Of a stretch of DNA of 64,000 bases, positions 54,704-64,000 are shown one piece after another (the first letter of the stretch is position 1; every line of letters starts with the position of its first letter). The position numbers were made by a program, and so were the translations under genes. This stretch comes from Ichthyophis bannanicus (Eukaryota > Chordata > Amphibia > Gymnophiona > Ichthyophiidae). The notes beneath the pieces were generated by a model. It did no database searches and was not told the origin of the DNA. It was given only the letters and a program-made list of their open reading frames with translations. The stretch is taken from positions 520,730,686-520,794,685 of the forward strand of contig CM066037.1 of NCBI GenBank assembly GCA_033557465.1, in the 5' to 3' direction.

Positions 54704-55082
54704 CCCATATGTGAAGACTCATTCCTGCTTGTTTCTGGAGATAGCACAGTTACTTACCTATAACAGGTGATCTCTAGGAACAGCAGGAATAAGTCTTCAC
54801 AACCCACCCACCTCCCCTAGGAGTTGTCTGTCTGTCTTTCTTTCTTTCTCTCTCTAATTTGTCAACTTCCCTCCTTCGGTCTCAGCTACAAACCCAACTG
54901 ATGGAGAGGGAAGTGAATGGGCGGGAAGGCAGCGCGCATGCGCGTGGGATGCTCCCAAAAGCTTTCTTTTTGGACGCTGGGGAGCGTTCCCTCGCAGGCT
55001 CCGTCGCTACCGACGTACCCATATGTGAAGACTTATTCCTGTTGTTCCCAGAGATCACCTGTTACAAGTAACTGTGCTTTCT
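54704..55082 (+). repeat. ICR and right ITR of DIRS B
   Basis: ICR (CCCCATATGTGAAGACTCAT, ATAGCACAGTTACTTACCTA, GTGATCTCTAGGAACAGCAG) at 54704-54805, then a CT-rich spacer, then right ITR 54905-55074, close to the copy at 1-166. The edge reads GTGCTTTCTG, similar to the CTTTC core at other DIRS junctions. Confidence 0.78.
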
Positions 55083-55993
55083 GTTAAATCTGTCCAGAGG
55101 TATATGGACAGGGAATGCAGTGGTGATAGATTAACATTCTCTCTTGTGGCTTGCTCTAATTCACTAGTTCCTTATCGTTCCTCCAGTTTAATCCTCCACC
55201 TCTGGGTTATGCACCTCCTCCTGCAGCTTGGAGACTGGGCATGTCAAAGTCGTGACATCACTGGATATAGCCTGCTGGTATCTCCCATCAGCCTCCAGTG
55301 TGTCCAGTCTCCATGCAGCAGGAGGACATAGTGAGCCTAGCTTCTGGGCTCACTTGGGGGGAACAGATAAGGAGCATTTAGTGTGACAAATTCTATTCTG
55401 ATTTTACTTTTGATTTTTACTTTTAATTTTACTTTTAATTCAGTTAAATGGCAATCAGGGATTAGTTCCCTTTAGTTATTAGGAACAAATATGCTTATAT
55501 TTACAGTAATTTTAAATTTGAGCCTGGCTCTTTAAATTAGTAGCAGCTCTCGCCTTCCCTCCTTGTCAGTAATTTTCACTTGCTGCAGGCATTCGCCGGT
55601 GCGGATCTCTCTCCCTGGACAGTACGGGAGAGAGCTCCAGGACCCGTACAGCCACACTGAAGCTGTGTGAGACGGAGCCTCTCCGTTGCTGCGGGATTTT
55701 AATTTTACTCTGTGGAACCGGCTGAGTGGTCCTCGCTGCAGCTGCCAGGCGCATCAGCGCGGCTTGAGGATCGGAGGAATTCAAGGCGGTAGGAGCAGGC
55801 TGCGTGGCTTTCGGCCCTGCAGGTAAGGCCTTCGGGCTCTGTCAGTCTGCTGAGGCCTCCTTTTTGCAGCGGCGGCTGTTCTTGGCGCCAAAATTCATTG
55901 GCGAAGGGGCGGCCATTTTCTCTCTAGGTATTTGGACCGCATGGCAAGAGTTGCAGTGAGATGCCTGTGTGAGGAAGACAGGCAGAATGGCTA
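55083..55993. other. Unassigned sequence, GC-rich second half
   Basis: 55083-55550 is mixed or AT-rich, with a GGTATCTCCCATCAGCCTCC and CAGTCTCCATGCAGCAGGAG pair that recalls a terminal repeat but matches none here. 55550-55960 is CpG-rich (GGCGGCTGTTCTTGGCGCC and similar) with a possible splice-donor-like CAGGTAAGG at about 55820. No coding region is recognised. It continues after DIRS A5 at 61753. It could be another retroelement leader or a host CpG-rich segment. Confidence 0.4.
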
Positions 55994-56416
55994 GATTCTC
56001 CAGGACCAAGCAGGAAGTCAGTCCTCACATATGGGTGACATAGACGTCGATGGAGCCCTTGCGGAGCATTTCCCCAGTTTTCTATGAAAGCCTTTGGGAA
56101 TACTGCACGCATGCGCGGTCCCCTTCCTGCCTAAAGGTGCCATCTTGCTCAGTCTCTCTTTTTCCATGGAGCCCATCGGACGTTTGTCCTAGTTCACCCG
56201 GAAAACAGTTAGATTTTTTTCTTTGAATCCCTGCGATTTCTTCGCGGTTTTTTCTCCGGTTCGATGCCGGTTCCCCTTCTCGTCTGGTTCGGTACACCGG
56301 TATCAAGCCCGATCTTATTTTTCGGTTTTTGCCTTTCGTGGCTGGCGTTCGCGCCCTTTTTTTCCTTTAACCTGGAAGGCCGGTCCTTTGACCTCGCGGG
56401 GGCTCTTTTTTCCCCA

Positions 56417-58346
56417 ATGGCTTCCAGTGGTTTTAAGAAGTGTGATCGGTGCAAGAAACTAATGTGTCTCACCGACACACACGTTAGCTGCCTTCGGTGC
56501 CTCGGTCCTGATCATGATCCTAAGATCTGTGGACTGTGTGGGAAAATGTCCACTTAAGCACTGCGAAGTCGTCAGCACCAAAAGGAAAGGCTTTTCTCTA
56601 ATTCGGCCTCCGGCCGGGCCCGGTCCTCGTCTGAGGCCTCGACGTCTCGGGAGTCTGACCCTGAGCATCGTCGGGGTTCCTCGGAGAGGGGGTCCCCCGA
56701 GCGGGAGCGAAAGAGGAAGAAGCGGCTCATGAGGGCGGCGTCAGAGGAGGTCCCTGGCTCCTCGAGGGCTAGGACTCGGACCCCCGACCGCCGTCCCGGG
56801 CCCGTGGAACAGGAGAAGCCGTCAAAAGTACCTCGAGTGGAGCCGGAGTCTGCTGGACACGTAAGTCCTGTTGTACTCTGACTCTCCTCCCAGGGAGCCG
56901 ACGTTGGGCCCGGCGCCGCTGCCAGGGCCCGAGTCGGTGGCTGCTGAGTCTCCTGAGCTGGGTCTCAGGCTGACAGCCTTGATGTGCAGACTGTCTGCCT
57001 TCATGGATCAGCAGCGGGTGCTGATGGCCAGCCTCGCTGGCGCATCTGCCCCGACCACCGGGACATCGACGTCAAAGTCGACCCCTGGAGACCGAGCCGA
57101 TACTCGAGGCCATAGAGGCTCGAGGTTGCCCTCGGTCACGGTCACCCTCGACCTCCCGGTAGGGACCGAGGGTGTCGACACCGGTGCCTTCGACATCAGG
57201 GCGGGTGCTGCCAGGCCCCACGTGGTCGGAGTCCGACTCCTCTTCGGACGAGTCCGCCTGGGAGACGGAGGATGAGGAGTCCCCCAATACCTTCAAGACT
57301 CGGTGCGTCCCGTCGGACTCACTGCAGTCTGAGCCCCGGAGTAGGTCCCCTCCGGAGGATACCTGGTTCTTGGAGTTCGTTAGGGATATGGCCACTGCTT
57401 TGGTGATCCCGGCGGACCCCGAGGAGGAGCCTTGAGCCGAAGAGCTCGAGGCCCTCCAGTATGACTCTCTTCCGTAGGAGGCCTTTAAGTGCTGGTTCCT
57501 CCGATGCTGGAACGGCTCCTTTTCCGGATGTGGGAGGCACCGGCCTTGGCGCCGGTACTAAGCAGGCGGGTCGATTCCATTTATCGACTCCGTAAGAGCC
57601 CTGGTTTTCAGAAGGCGCATATACCACACCATTCCATAGTGGTGGAATCGGCCATGCATTGTCTGAAAAGCCAGAAGATGCACTCTGTGGTGCTCCCCAG
57701 GCAGGAGGCCTGGAACCTGGATGCGTTTGGGAGAAAGTGCTTCCAGGGCTCGATGCTTGCTTGCCATGTTCAGTCTTACCAGCTATACATGGGCATATTC
57801 TTGCAGGACCTGGCAAAGGAGCTTGCCGGGTTCTCTGCTGGTCTCTCCAGGGAACCTTTGCAGAGGTTCAAGTCCTTGTCTTCGGGGATCCGGGAATGCT
57901 CTAAGTTCATGTCCCGAGCAGCCTACGATGGCTTCGAGGCCTCGGCCTGTGTAGCGGCAGCCGGCATCGCGGTTCGACACCAGGCATGGCTGCAGTCATC
58001 GGACCTCGAGCCATGGGTTCAAGACAAGTTGGTCGATGTCCCTTGCCGAGGTGAGAACCTTTTTGGCAAGCCCATGGCCGAGAAGGCTGCCAAGCTCGAG
58101 ACCGAGCACCTCATGAGGACAAGGCTGTCTAGAAAGACTTCTGCCCCTTCACATAAGAAGAAGGGCTCGGGTAAGAAGTCCTTTTACCTGAGGAAGGCGA
58201 CTGCCCACAAACAGTTCCCACCTTACCAGGCCTCCTCCGCTCCCCCACAGGGTCAGCAGGCCAAGGGGCAGGGACATGGGCCCTGTAGGCAGAAGGCCCC
58301 CAAGCCTCCGGTTCCTGCTCCCACTCAGCAGGGTGGGGGTTTTTGA
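56417..58346 (+). pseudogene. DIRS A5 gag-like ORF
   Basis: Finger start MASSGFKKCDRCKKLMCL, CLRCLGPDH, CGLCGK, then TAA at 56555. The middle is in shifted frames (56514-56732, 57172-57435). The conserved domain is open from 57489 to 58346 (285 codons) and ends GGGF. About 643 codons if complete. Overlaps the RT ORF by 71 nt. Confidence 0.83.
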
Positions 58347-60258
58347 CTCCCAAGGCATAGCCTCTCCGTCTCTGCTGTCCCATCCCTGTACAGGAGGTCG
58401 ACTAGCCCTGTTTGCCCACCGGTGGCCACCCATTACAGGAGACAATTGGGTCTTAAGCATAGTCCACAAGGGCTACATGCTTCATTTTCATCAGTTGCCT
58501 CCTCCCTACTTTCCAAGAGAGCCTCCAAGGCCTCCTCTCCATACAGCCCTCCTCCTGCAGGAGCTTCAGGGTCTGTTGCGAGACAAGGCATTGGAGCCTG
58601 TGCCTCCCCACCTACAGGGTCACGGTTTCTACTCCAGGTACTTCCTCGTACCAAAGAAGACAGGGGACCTCAGGCCTATGCTCGACCTCAGAAATCTCAA
58701 CAAGTTCTTAGAGAAGGAGAAGTTCAAGATGCTTACTCTTGGAACACTTCTGCCCTACCTCCGGCAGGGAGATTGGCTGTGCTCTTTAGATCTAAAGGAT
58801 GCGTACACTCCCATCCTCATTCATCCAGACCACAGAAAGTACCTCAGGTTCATTGTGGGAGGAAACCATTATCAGTACAGAGTGCTACCATTTGGCCTCA
58901 CCTCCGCTCCCAGGGTCTTTACCAAATGCCTGGCAGTGGTGGCGGTCTACTTAAGGAATCAGGGAATCTTTGTCTTCCCCTATCTGGATGACTGGCTCAT
59001 CAGGGGTCAGACGTGCCAGGAGGCCAGGCAAGCCACCCTCCGAACGATTTCTCTACTCCAACACCTGGGGTTTGTCATAAACTTCGCAAAGTCCACTTTG
59101 CTCCCCTCCCAAAACTTGGAGTTCATAGGAGCCAGGCTAGACTCTCTGCAAGCAAAAGCTTTCTTGCCAGGGGACAGAGCCCAAAGACTGATAACCTTGG
59201 CAAACCAGTTTCTCAGCAGGTCACTGGTCTCCGCCAGGCTCTGCCTGAGGCTTCTTGGCCACATGGCTTCGACAGTACATGTGACTCCCCATGCCAGGCT
59301 TCATATGAGGCCTGCGCAATGGTGCCTCAAAACTCAGTGGTTGCAGGCCACAGGGAGCCTCAGAGACAGAGTAAGGGTGTCCAGACCATTCCTGTACTCC
59401 CTACGTTGGTGGCTGCATCCCCCCAACTTACTGAAAGGGATGCCTTTTCAGCCACCTGGGTTCACAGTAGTGTTGACCACCGATGCCTCCCTGTAGGGCT
59501 GGGGAGCACACTGTCTGGGCAAGTGCACCCAGGGCCTGTGGTCTCCCTGGGAGGCCAAGCAGCAAATCAATCTACTGGAACTGCAGGCTATTCGATTAGC
59601 CCTCTAGACTTTCTCTCAAACCCTGGCCCACCAGTCTGTCTTAGTACAAACAGACAATCAGGTAGCCATGTTTTATGTGAACAGACAGGGCGGCATGGGG
59701 TCCAGGCTCCTTTGTCATCAGGCACAGGACCTTTGCTTGTTTGCGCTCAGGCGCAACATGTTTCTCAGGGCGGTTTATCTTCCTGGCCAGGAAAATTACC
59801 TGGCAGACAGGTTGAGCAGGATTCTGCAGCCCCACGAATGGCAACTCCATCCCTTGGTGGTTCAGAAGATTTTCCTGCGATGGGGACTTCCATCCATAGA
59901 TCTATTTGCCAGTCCCCTGAACAGACAGCTGCCCAGGTTCTGCTCCAGGCAACTGCATCCTCTGCGGCTAGCAGCAGATGCTTTTCTGATTTCCTGGTCC
60001 CAGGGCCTCCTGTATGCGTTTCCTCCCACGCCTCTGGTGGCCCGAACCCTGTTCAAGATTCTACAGGACAAGGCCTCGGTCCTTCTGGTCGCCCCCAGGT
60101 GGCCGGGTCAACATTGGTTCCCACTTCTTCTTCAACTAGCAGTGGACACTCCACTACCTCTGGGGTTGCAGCCCGCCCTTCTCTCTCAGGACCAGGGGTC
60201 TCTTCTGCACCCCAACCTCAAATCTTTCAATTTGATGGCCTGGAAGCTGCAAGGGTAG
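58276..60258 (+). pseudogene. DIRS A5 RT-RNase H-methyltransferase ORF (two stops)
   Basis: 660 codons in one frame, broken only by TAG at 59494-59496 and TAG at 59605-59607. RT (about residues 100-260): GFYSRYFLVPKKTGDLRP, CSLDLKDAYTPILIH, LPFGLTSAPRVFTKC, YLDDWLIRG. RNase H (about 400-500): VLTTDASL, VQTDNQVAMFYVNR, LADRLSRILQPHE. DAM-like methyltransferase (about 520-655): SIDLFASPLNRQLPRF, YAFPPTPLVARTLF, LVAPRWPGQHWFPLLL. This is the best copy for studying the domain order. Confidence 0.87.
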
Positions 60259-61288
60259 TTTTGGCTCCCTGGGGCCTCCCTCAGGAAGTTGAGGAGGTCG
60301 TCCTGGCCTCTAGAAAGCAGTCCACTAGAAAAACCTATGCCCTGAAATGGAAGCGGTTTTCTCTTTGGTGTCAGCTGCGTACAGAAGATCCTTTCTCCTG
60401 TGCTGTATCAGTGGTGCTTCAATACCTGCTGCACTTATCCAATCAGGGCCTTAAGTCCAATTCTGTTCGGGTCCACCTCTCAGCTCTAGCAGCTCACCAC
60501 TCACTGGTGGAAGGGCACTCTTGTCGGTTCACCCCTTGGTGTCCTGGTTTCTCAGAGGTTTGCTCTTGCTCAAGCCTCCTGTCCGTCCTCCAGCCCCTGA
60601 GTGGAAGTTGAATGTGGTCTTGCAGCAGCTGACTCACCCACCTTTTGAGCCGATAGCTACTTGTCTTCTCCGCTTCCTATCCTGGAAGACGCTCTTCCTG
60701 GTACCCTAACCTCGGCCAGGCGAGTAAGTGAGCTTCAGGCCCTGGTCTGTGACAAGCCTTACACTCACTTCTATAGGAATAGGGTAGTCCTTAGGACTCA
60801 TCCAAAGTTCCTTCCAAAGGTTGTCTCCTCTTTCCACTTCAACCAGGAGGTGGTTCTTCCAACATTCTTCCCTAGGCCTCATGCAAGCCAAGCTGAAGCA
60901 GTCCTACATACCCTGGACTGTAGGAGGGCCTTATACTTCTACCTTGATCGTACGCAGGGACATAAAAGGGCTTCTCAGCTCTTCATATCTTTTGACCCTA
61001 ATAATTTGGGGTTAGCTGTGTCCAAGCGTACCTTGTCCATTTGGGTGGCTGACTGTATCACCTGGGCTTACAAGGCGGCTGACCTTCCCTTGCAGGGTTG
61101 GGTCACATCGTGTCAGGGCAATGGCTGCCTCAGTAGCTCATCTCCGCTCTGTACCGTTGGCAGACATCTGCAGGGCTGCAACTTTGTCCTCAAGCCAGAC
61201 TTTTGCGGCCCATTACTGCCTGGAGAGGGAGTCCCATAGGGACAGTGCTTTTGGCCAGGCAATACTCTGGAATCTCTTTGAGGTTTAG
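60259..61288 (+). pseudogene. DIRS A5 tyrosine recombinase
   Basis: The core-binding part (EEVVLASRKQSTRKTYALKW, SVRVHLSALAAHHS) is in a frame open from 59013 to 60611, overlapping the upstream ORF. The catalytic part follows at 60521-60709 and 60661-61239 (SARRVSELQALVCDKPY, TLSIWVADCITWAYKAA). A deletion around 61085 removes part of the HxxR region, and the Tyr segment at about 61190-61225 is in a further frame. Stop TAG at 61286-61288. Confidence 0.8.
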
Positions 61289-61420
61289 GCAACTCCTGCC
61301 CTCCAGCCCTCTTTTGGGCTACCGGTGGAGGTTCTTTCAGTGAAAAGCCTTTCTTTGATGCTGGGACTAGAGGGAGTTCTCTTGTTCAGCCTGGGTTCCT
61401 TGGTAGCCCAGAGCTAGGGA

Positions 61421-61520
61421 GTCACCCATATGTGAGGACTGACTTCCTGCTTGGTCCTGGAGAAATAGTAGTTACTCACCTGTAACAGGTGTTCTCCAGG
61501 AGCAGCAGGAATCAGTCCTC
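61421..61520 (+). repeat. ICR of DIRS A5
   Basis: GTCACCCATATGTGAGGACT, CCTGCTTGGTCCTGGAGAAA, TAGTAGTTACTCACCTGTAA and CAGGAGCAGCAGGAATCAGT. It still encodes the full right-end extension that is missing from the actual right terminus of this copy. Confidence 0.82.
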
Positions 61521-61752
61521 AAACCCTCCCTCCTCCCCTGGGAGTTGCAGTTGTACATAGTTTATTTTACATTTTTGTGTGCTGTTTTTTAGCTATGTCA
61601 TTTGACTGAGCAAGATGGCACCTTTAGGCGGGAAGGGGACCGCGCATGCGTGCAGTATTCCCAAAGGCTTTCATAGAAAGCTGGGGAAATGCTCCGCAAG
61701 GGCTCCATCGACGTCGATGTCACCCATATTTGAGGACTGATTCCTGCTGATT

Positions 61753-62269
61753 TTTTGGGCCTAGTGATTGTTTCTTTCTTTTGTTTGTAGGTTTTTTGAG
61801 GCTCAGGGGGTTCCTCAGCCTTAAGGGGGCTGTTGTCAGTTCTCTTTATTTTTAAGTTTATTCTTCGTTTTTATAGGACAGCAGTTTTGGCATTGATCTC
61901 TGATACCACATGTTCTTTCCCTGCTAATCATGTCTCTGAGGAGCATCTGTTAGGTCCCGGGATATTAGGCAAATTGCCAGCTTTTAGATTCAAGAGCAGA
62001 GCCCTAACTTGTAGTTGAAAGGAGGGACAGGTTTGAAGTGTGCTTTTGTGTATTCTATAGTGAAAGTTACCCAAACACCTGTGGTTTCACAGGGACAGGT
62101 TTAGGAAACCTTAGGATATAAAAAAAATATATAATAATGACAGTTAATGATGTTTTTGAATCATACGTACCTTGTACATAGTTTATAATCCTGTTCTTTG
62201 TACAAAGTTACAACTGTTAATTGTAAGTTTGATCTGAATTTTTGTAGCTTCACATTGTTATATGTAAAA
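61753..62269. other. Unassigned flank of DIRS A5
   Basis: Continues the sequence interrupted at 55993. It has short open frames only (61833-62018, no match recognised). No RNA or repeat signature apart from T-rich stretches. Confidence 0.4.
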
Positions 62270-62375
62270 ACAGCATTGCCTTGTTTACTGTTGTTCAATG
62301 TAAACCGCAACTGATCATTGGAAGGTGCGGTATTTAAAAACTTGTTAGTTAAATTAAATTAAAATTAAGTTAAAC
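62270..62375 (+). repeat. LINE/SINE 3' tail fragment
   Basis: TTGTTCAATGTAAACCGCAA, then GGTGCGGTATTTAAAAAC and an AAATTAAATTAAAATT tail. It matches the tail of the SINE at 15354 (TTGTTCAATGTAAACCGCAC, GCGGTATATAAG). Confidence 0.65.
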
Positions 62376-63455
62376 TGTCAACCAAGAAGTGCCTGTGCTA
62401 CAGTCTATGGCCACCAGAGGGCAGCTGGTACACTCAATAGTGCCTTTCTGTGACCGTGTATGCAGCCATATCAGATTGATCATTCTTTGCAAGTCAGGGA
62501 AGAAATAACCACAGGACCACCTCATGGGCTCTCAGGAGTTAGGAATATTTAGTCAGTTGCTTATTTAGTCACTATCAAATGGTATATAATACATGACCAT
62601 AGCAGAAGGAAAATCACTATTAGAACATATTGAATAAGACGGGTACAATTTTCTTGAAATATGCAAAAATTAACCCGGCTGCAAAATGTGGATTAAAAAT
62701 TTAAAGTAGGCCTTCAAAGGGTTAATTAAAGCTCTTAACTTCTGTATCGTTTGTTGGGCTCTGGTGCCCTAAAGGCCACCGGATGGCAGCGCTGCTCATG
62801 AAGCACATATAGTATTCAGTGCCCCCATCCCTGGGGGGGGGGGGGGTGTAAAATACAAAATCGTATTACTCTTCAGGTTCACACAGGCAGCAACCTCTAA
62901 GACCTCCATTTGCAAGGTTGTCGGTGTATCCCACTGCTATTTCTCCGACTGCAGGAAGGCCGGGTGGGGGGGGGGGGTTGCCTGTGTGTTTCGTAGCTCC
63001 ACTTAGCATGCCCTTCCCAGGAAATTCTCATCTATTTCTAGAGCAGGATTTCATTTCTCTGGTTAAGGTTAATGCACGACGTTTAGGGGCTGTCTTCGAC
63101 GCTTGGGTCCCACGGACTTCGGTGGGATTTCAAAAAGAAAAAAACTCTTTAGTGAGAGAGAGCCTTGTTCATTTTTAGCTGTTGATTTATTCGGTGGCCT
63201 TTTGCGTCCTTAACCCCAAGGTCAGGACACTGTTTGCTTCCAGGGATTCTACTCTCTATTTCACTCTTCAGCTCCCTGGCAGGCGCAGCAGGCTGGCAGG
63301 GGGTGCACAACGCATCCTGCAACGCTGAATCCCTCAGGATAAGGGGGAAAGGAAAGCTGGGTGCAGTGGGGGCTGGTAGCTTCTTGCAAAACTATAGGAG
63401 CAGTTCGGGTAATTTTAGCTGATCTGCTTTGATTTCATTGGAGTTGGTGGAAACT
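62376..63455. other. Unassigned sequence with two poly-G tracts
   Basis: G runs at 62833-62846 and about 62966-62977. Short open frames (62918-63178, 63234-63422) look like chance: one is anchored on a poly-Gly run. No recognised gene or mobile element. Confidence 0.4.
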
Positions 63456-64000
63456 TGGTTTCCACGTCATACTGCTAGACCAGTCCAGACAAACGGGTTG
63501 TCCCCCTGCCAGCAGATCTTGGAGACAGAGAACCCCACCAAAGCTCTGATAGGCTGGAGCCTGGTGATATAATCCTACCCCTAGGGGTCTCCCTCAGTAT
63601 TTCTCTGTCTCCAGCAGATCTGGCGGCATTTGTTGTTTTTCCCTTCAACATCTTTGAATTAGTTTTCCTTCAGTGACCATTAATTCGACTTCTCCTATTG
63701 TTGCCAGAATATTACTCTGTGCACCAGGAGGTTGTCAGCAGAGCTCCTGTGGGTGGCACAGTAGAGCTCGCTGCCTGGAACAATTCCCAGCATCTGGCCA
63801 TGAGGGCTTGTTAGCTGGACGGAGGGCTCCCCAAACATCAGATTTATCTGCTGATTTTGGTGGTTTGACATCTGACACAGTTTGCAACGGCTGTCCTTGG
63901 TTCCCTGCACTGCCGGTACTGTGAGTACAGTTTCTTCTTCTCTCTCCCCGGTCTCTGCAGCTCCGTGCAGCAAGTCTGATATTTTTTCAGTTTTTTGCAA
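63456..64000 (+). other. Possible 5' end of another retroelement
   Basis: CATACTGCTAGACCAGTCCA, then CAGCAGATCTTGGAGACAGA and GTCTCCCTCAGTATTTCTCT, CTCCAGCAGATC. The inverted or mirrored GCAGATCTTGGAGACAGAGA and TTTCTCTGTCTCCAGCAGAT pair, about 110 bp apart, looks like the ends of an ITR-like block. No domain is recognised before the window ends. Confidence 0.4.

Larger units (their letters stand above)
44357..55082 (+). mobile_element. DIRS family B element hosting copy A4
   Basis: Left ITR 44362-44530 (AGGAACAAGCAGGAATGAGT, CATCGGTACCGACGGAGCC, GGGAACGCTCCCCAGCGTCC). ICR 54704-54805. Right ITR about 54905-55074, ending GATCACCTGTTACAAGTAAC. gag lies at 44725-46342, then A4 intervenes (46343-52190), and a very decayed RT/YR region follows to about 54690. 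It lies in the FCF1 intron, 55 bp after the donor and on the same strand. Confidence 0.8.
55994..61752 (+). mobile_element. DIRS-like retrotransposon copy A5
   Basis: Left ITR 55998-56170, gag 56417-58346, RT-RNase H-methyltransferase 58276-60258, YR to 61288, ICR 61421-61520, right ITR about 61610-61749. The right end stops at GATTCCTGCT without the CTCCTGGAG...GTGAGTAACT extension present elsewhere. GATT occurs at both edges (55994-55997 and 61749-61752). The RT ORF is the most complete in the window. Confidence 0.85.

Noticed and set aside
62918..63178. Short coding gene
   Set aside because: The 86-codon frame includes a poly-Gly run from a G tract and has no recognisable domain or splice context.
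1..64000. CRISPR arrays, bacterial operons, riboswitches
   Set aside because: The sequence is eukaryotic. Direct repeats found are transposon ends, LTRs or microsatellites, with no regular spacer pattern.

Overview
The window is vertebrate nuclear DNA made almost entirely of nested retrotransposons. One host exon is recognisable, at 44154-44302: a 149-nt plus-strand exon of the rRNA-processing gene FCF1 (UTP24) with consensus splice sites. The repeat mix (several DIRS-like tyrosine-recombinase families, CR1- and L2-like LINEs, a Penelope-like element, a tRNA-derived SINE and a class-I-type endogenous retrovirus) suggests a large, repeat-rich genome. An amphibian, perhaps a caecilian, is my best guess from repeat content; no species marker proves it.

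Layout. 1-166: right end of a DIRS (family B) lying left of the window, inserted in a CR1-like LINE (167-597, minus). 598-716: DIRS terminal fragment. 717-2128: L2-like LINE, resuming at 23431-23968. It is split by DIRS copy A1 (2119-23440), which is itself split by an endogenous retrovirus (3790-13326, minus), a SINE (15354-15648) and a second DIRS, A2 (about 17379-23150, inside the A1 internal complementary region). 23969-26175: broken DIRS pieces and two SINEs. 26180-30357: DIRS A3, lacking its 3' part. 30358-31030: Penelope-like fragment. 31040-35588: CR1-like LINE with an intact esterase ORF1. 35822-37177: 3' part of DIRS family C. 37186-37650: probable Penelope-like 3' tail with a hammerhead-ribozyme-like motif. 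37650-43132: degenerate DIRS D, with a minus-strand LINE in its right terminal repeat. 43133-44153: LINE scrap and unassigned DNA. 44154-44302: FCF1 exon. 44357-55082: DIRS B, containing DIRS A4 (46343-52190). 55083-55993 and 61753-64000: mostly unassigned DNA flanking DIRS A5 (55994-61752).

The DIRS copies share one plan: left inverted terminal repeat (ITR), Gag-like ORF with an N-terminal Cys-rich finger, an RT-RNase H-methyltransferase ORF overlapping the Gag end, a tyrosine recombinase (YR) ORF overlapping the previous one, an internal complementary region (ICR), and a right ITR with a short extension. All copies carry frameshifts or stops, so none looks autonomous. Where both junctions can be read, short pyrimidine-rich direct repeats around CTTTCTCC flank the insertions, as expected of recombinase-mediated integration of a circle at a short matched core. 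The retrovirus is young (LTRs about 1% different by eye, 5-bp target duplication) but broken in gag, pol and env.
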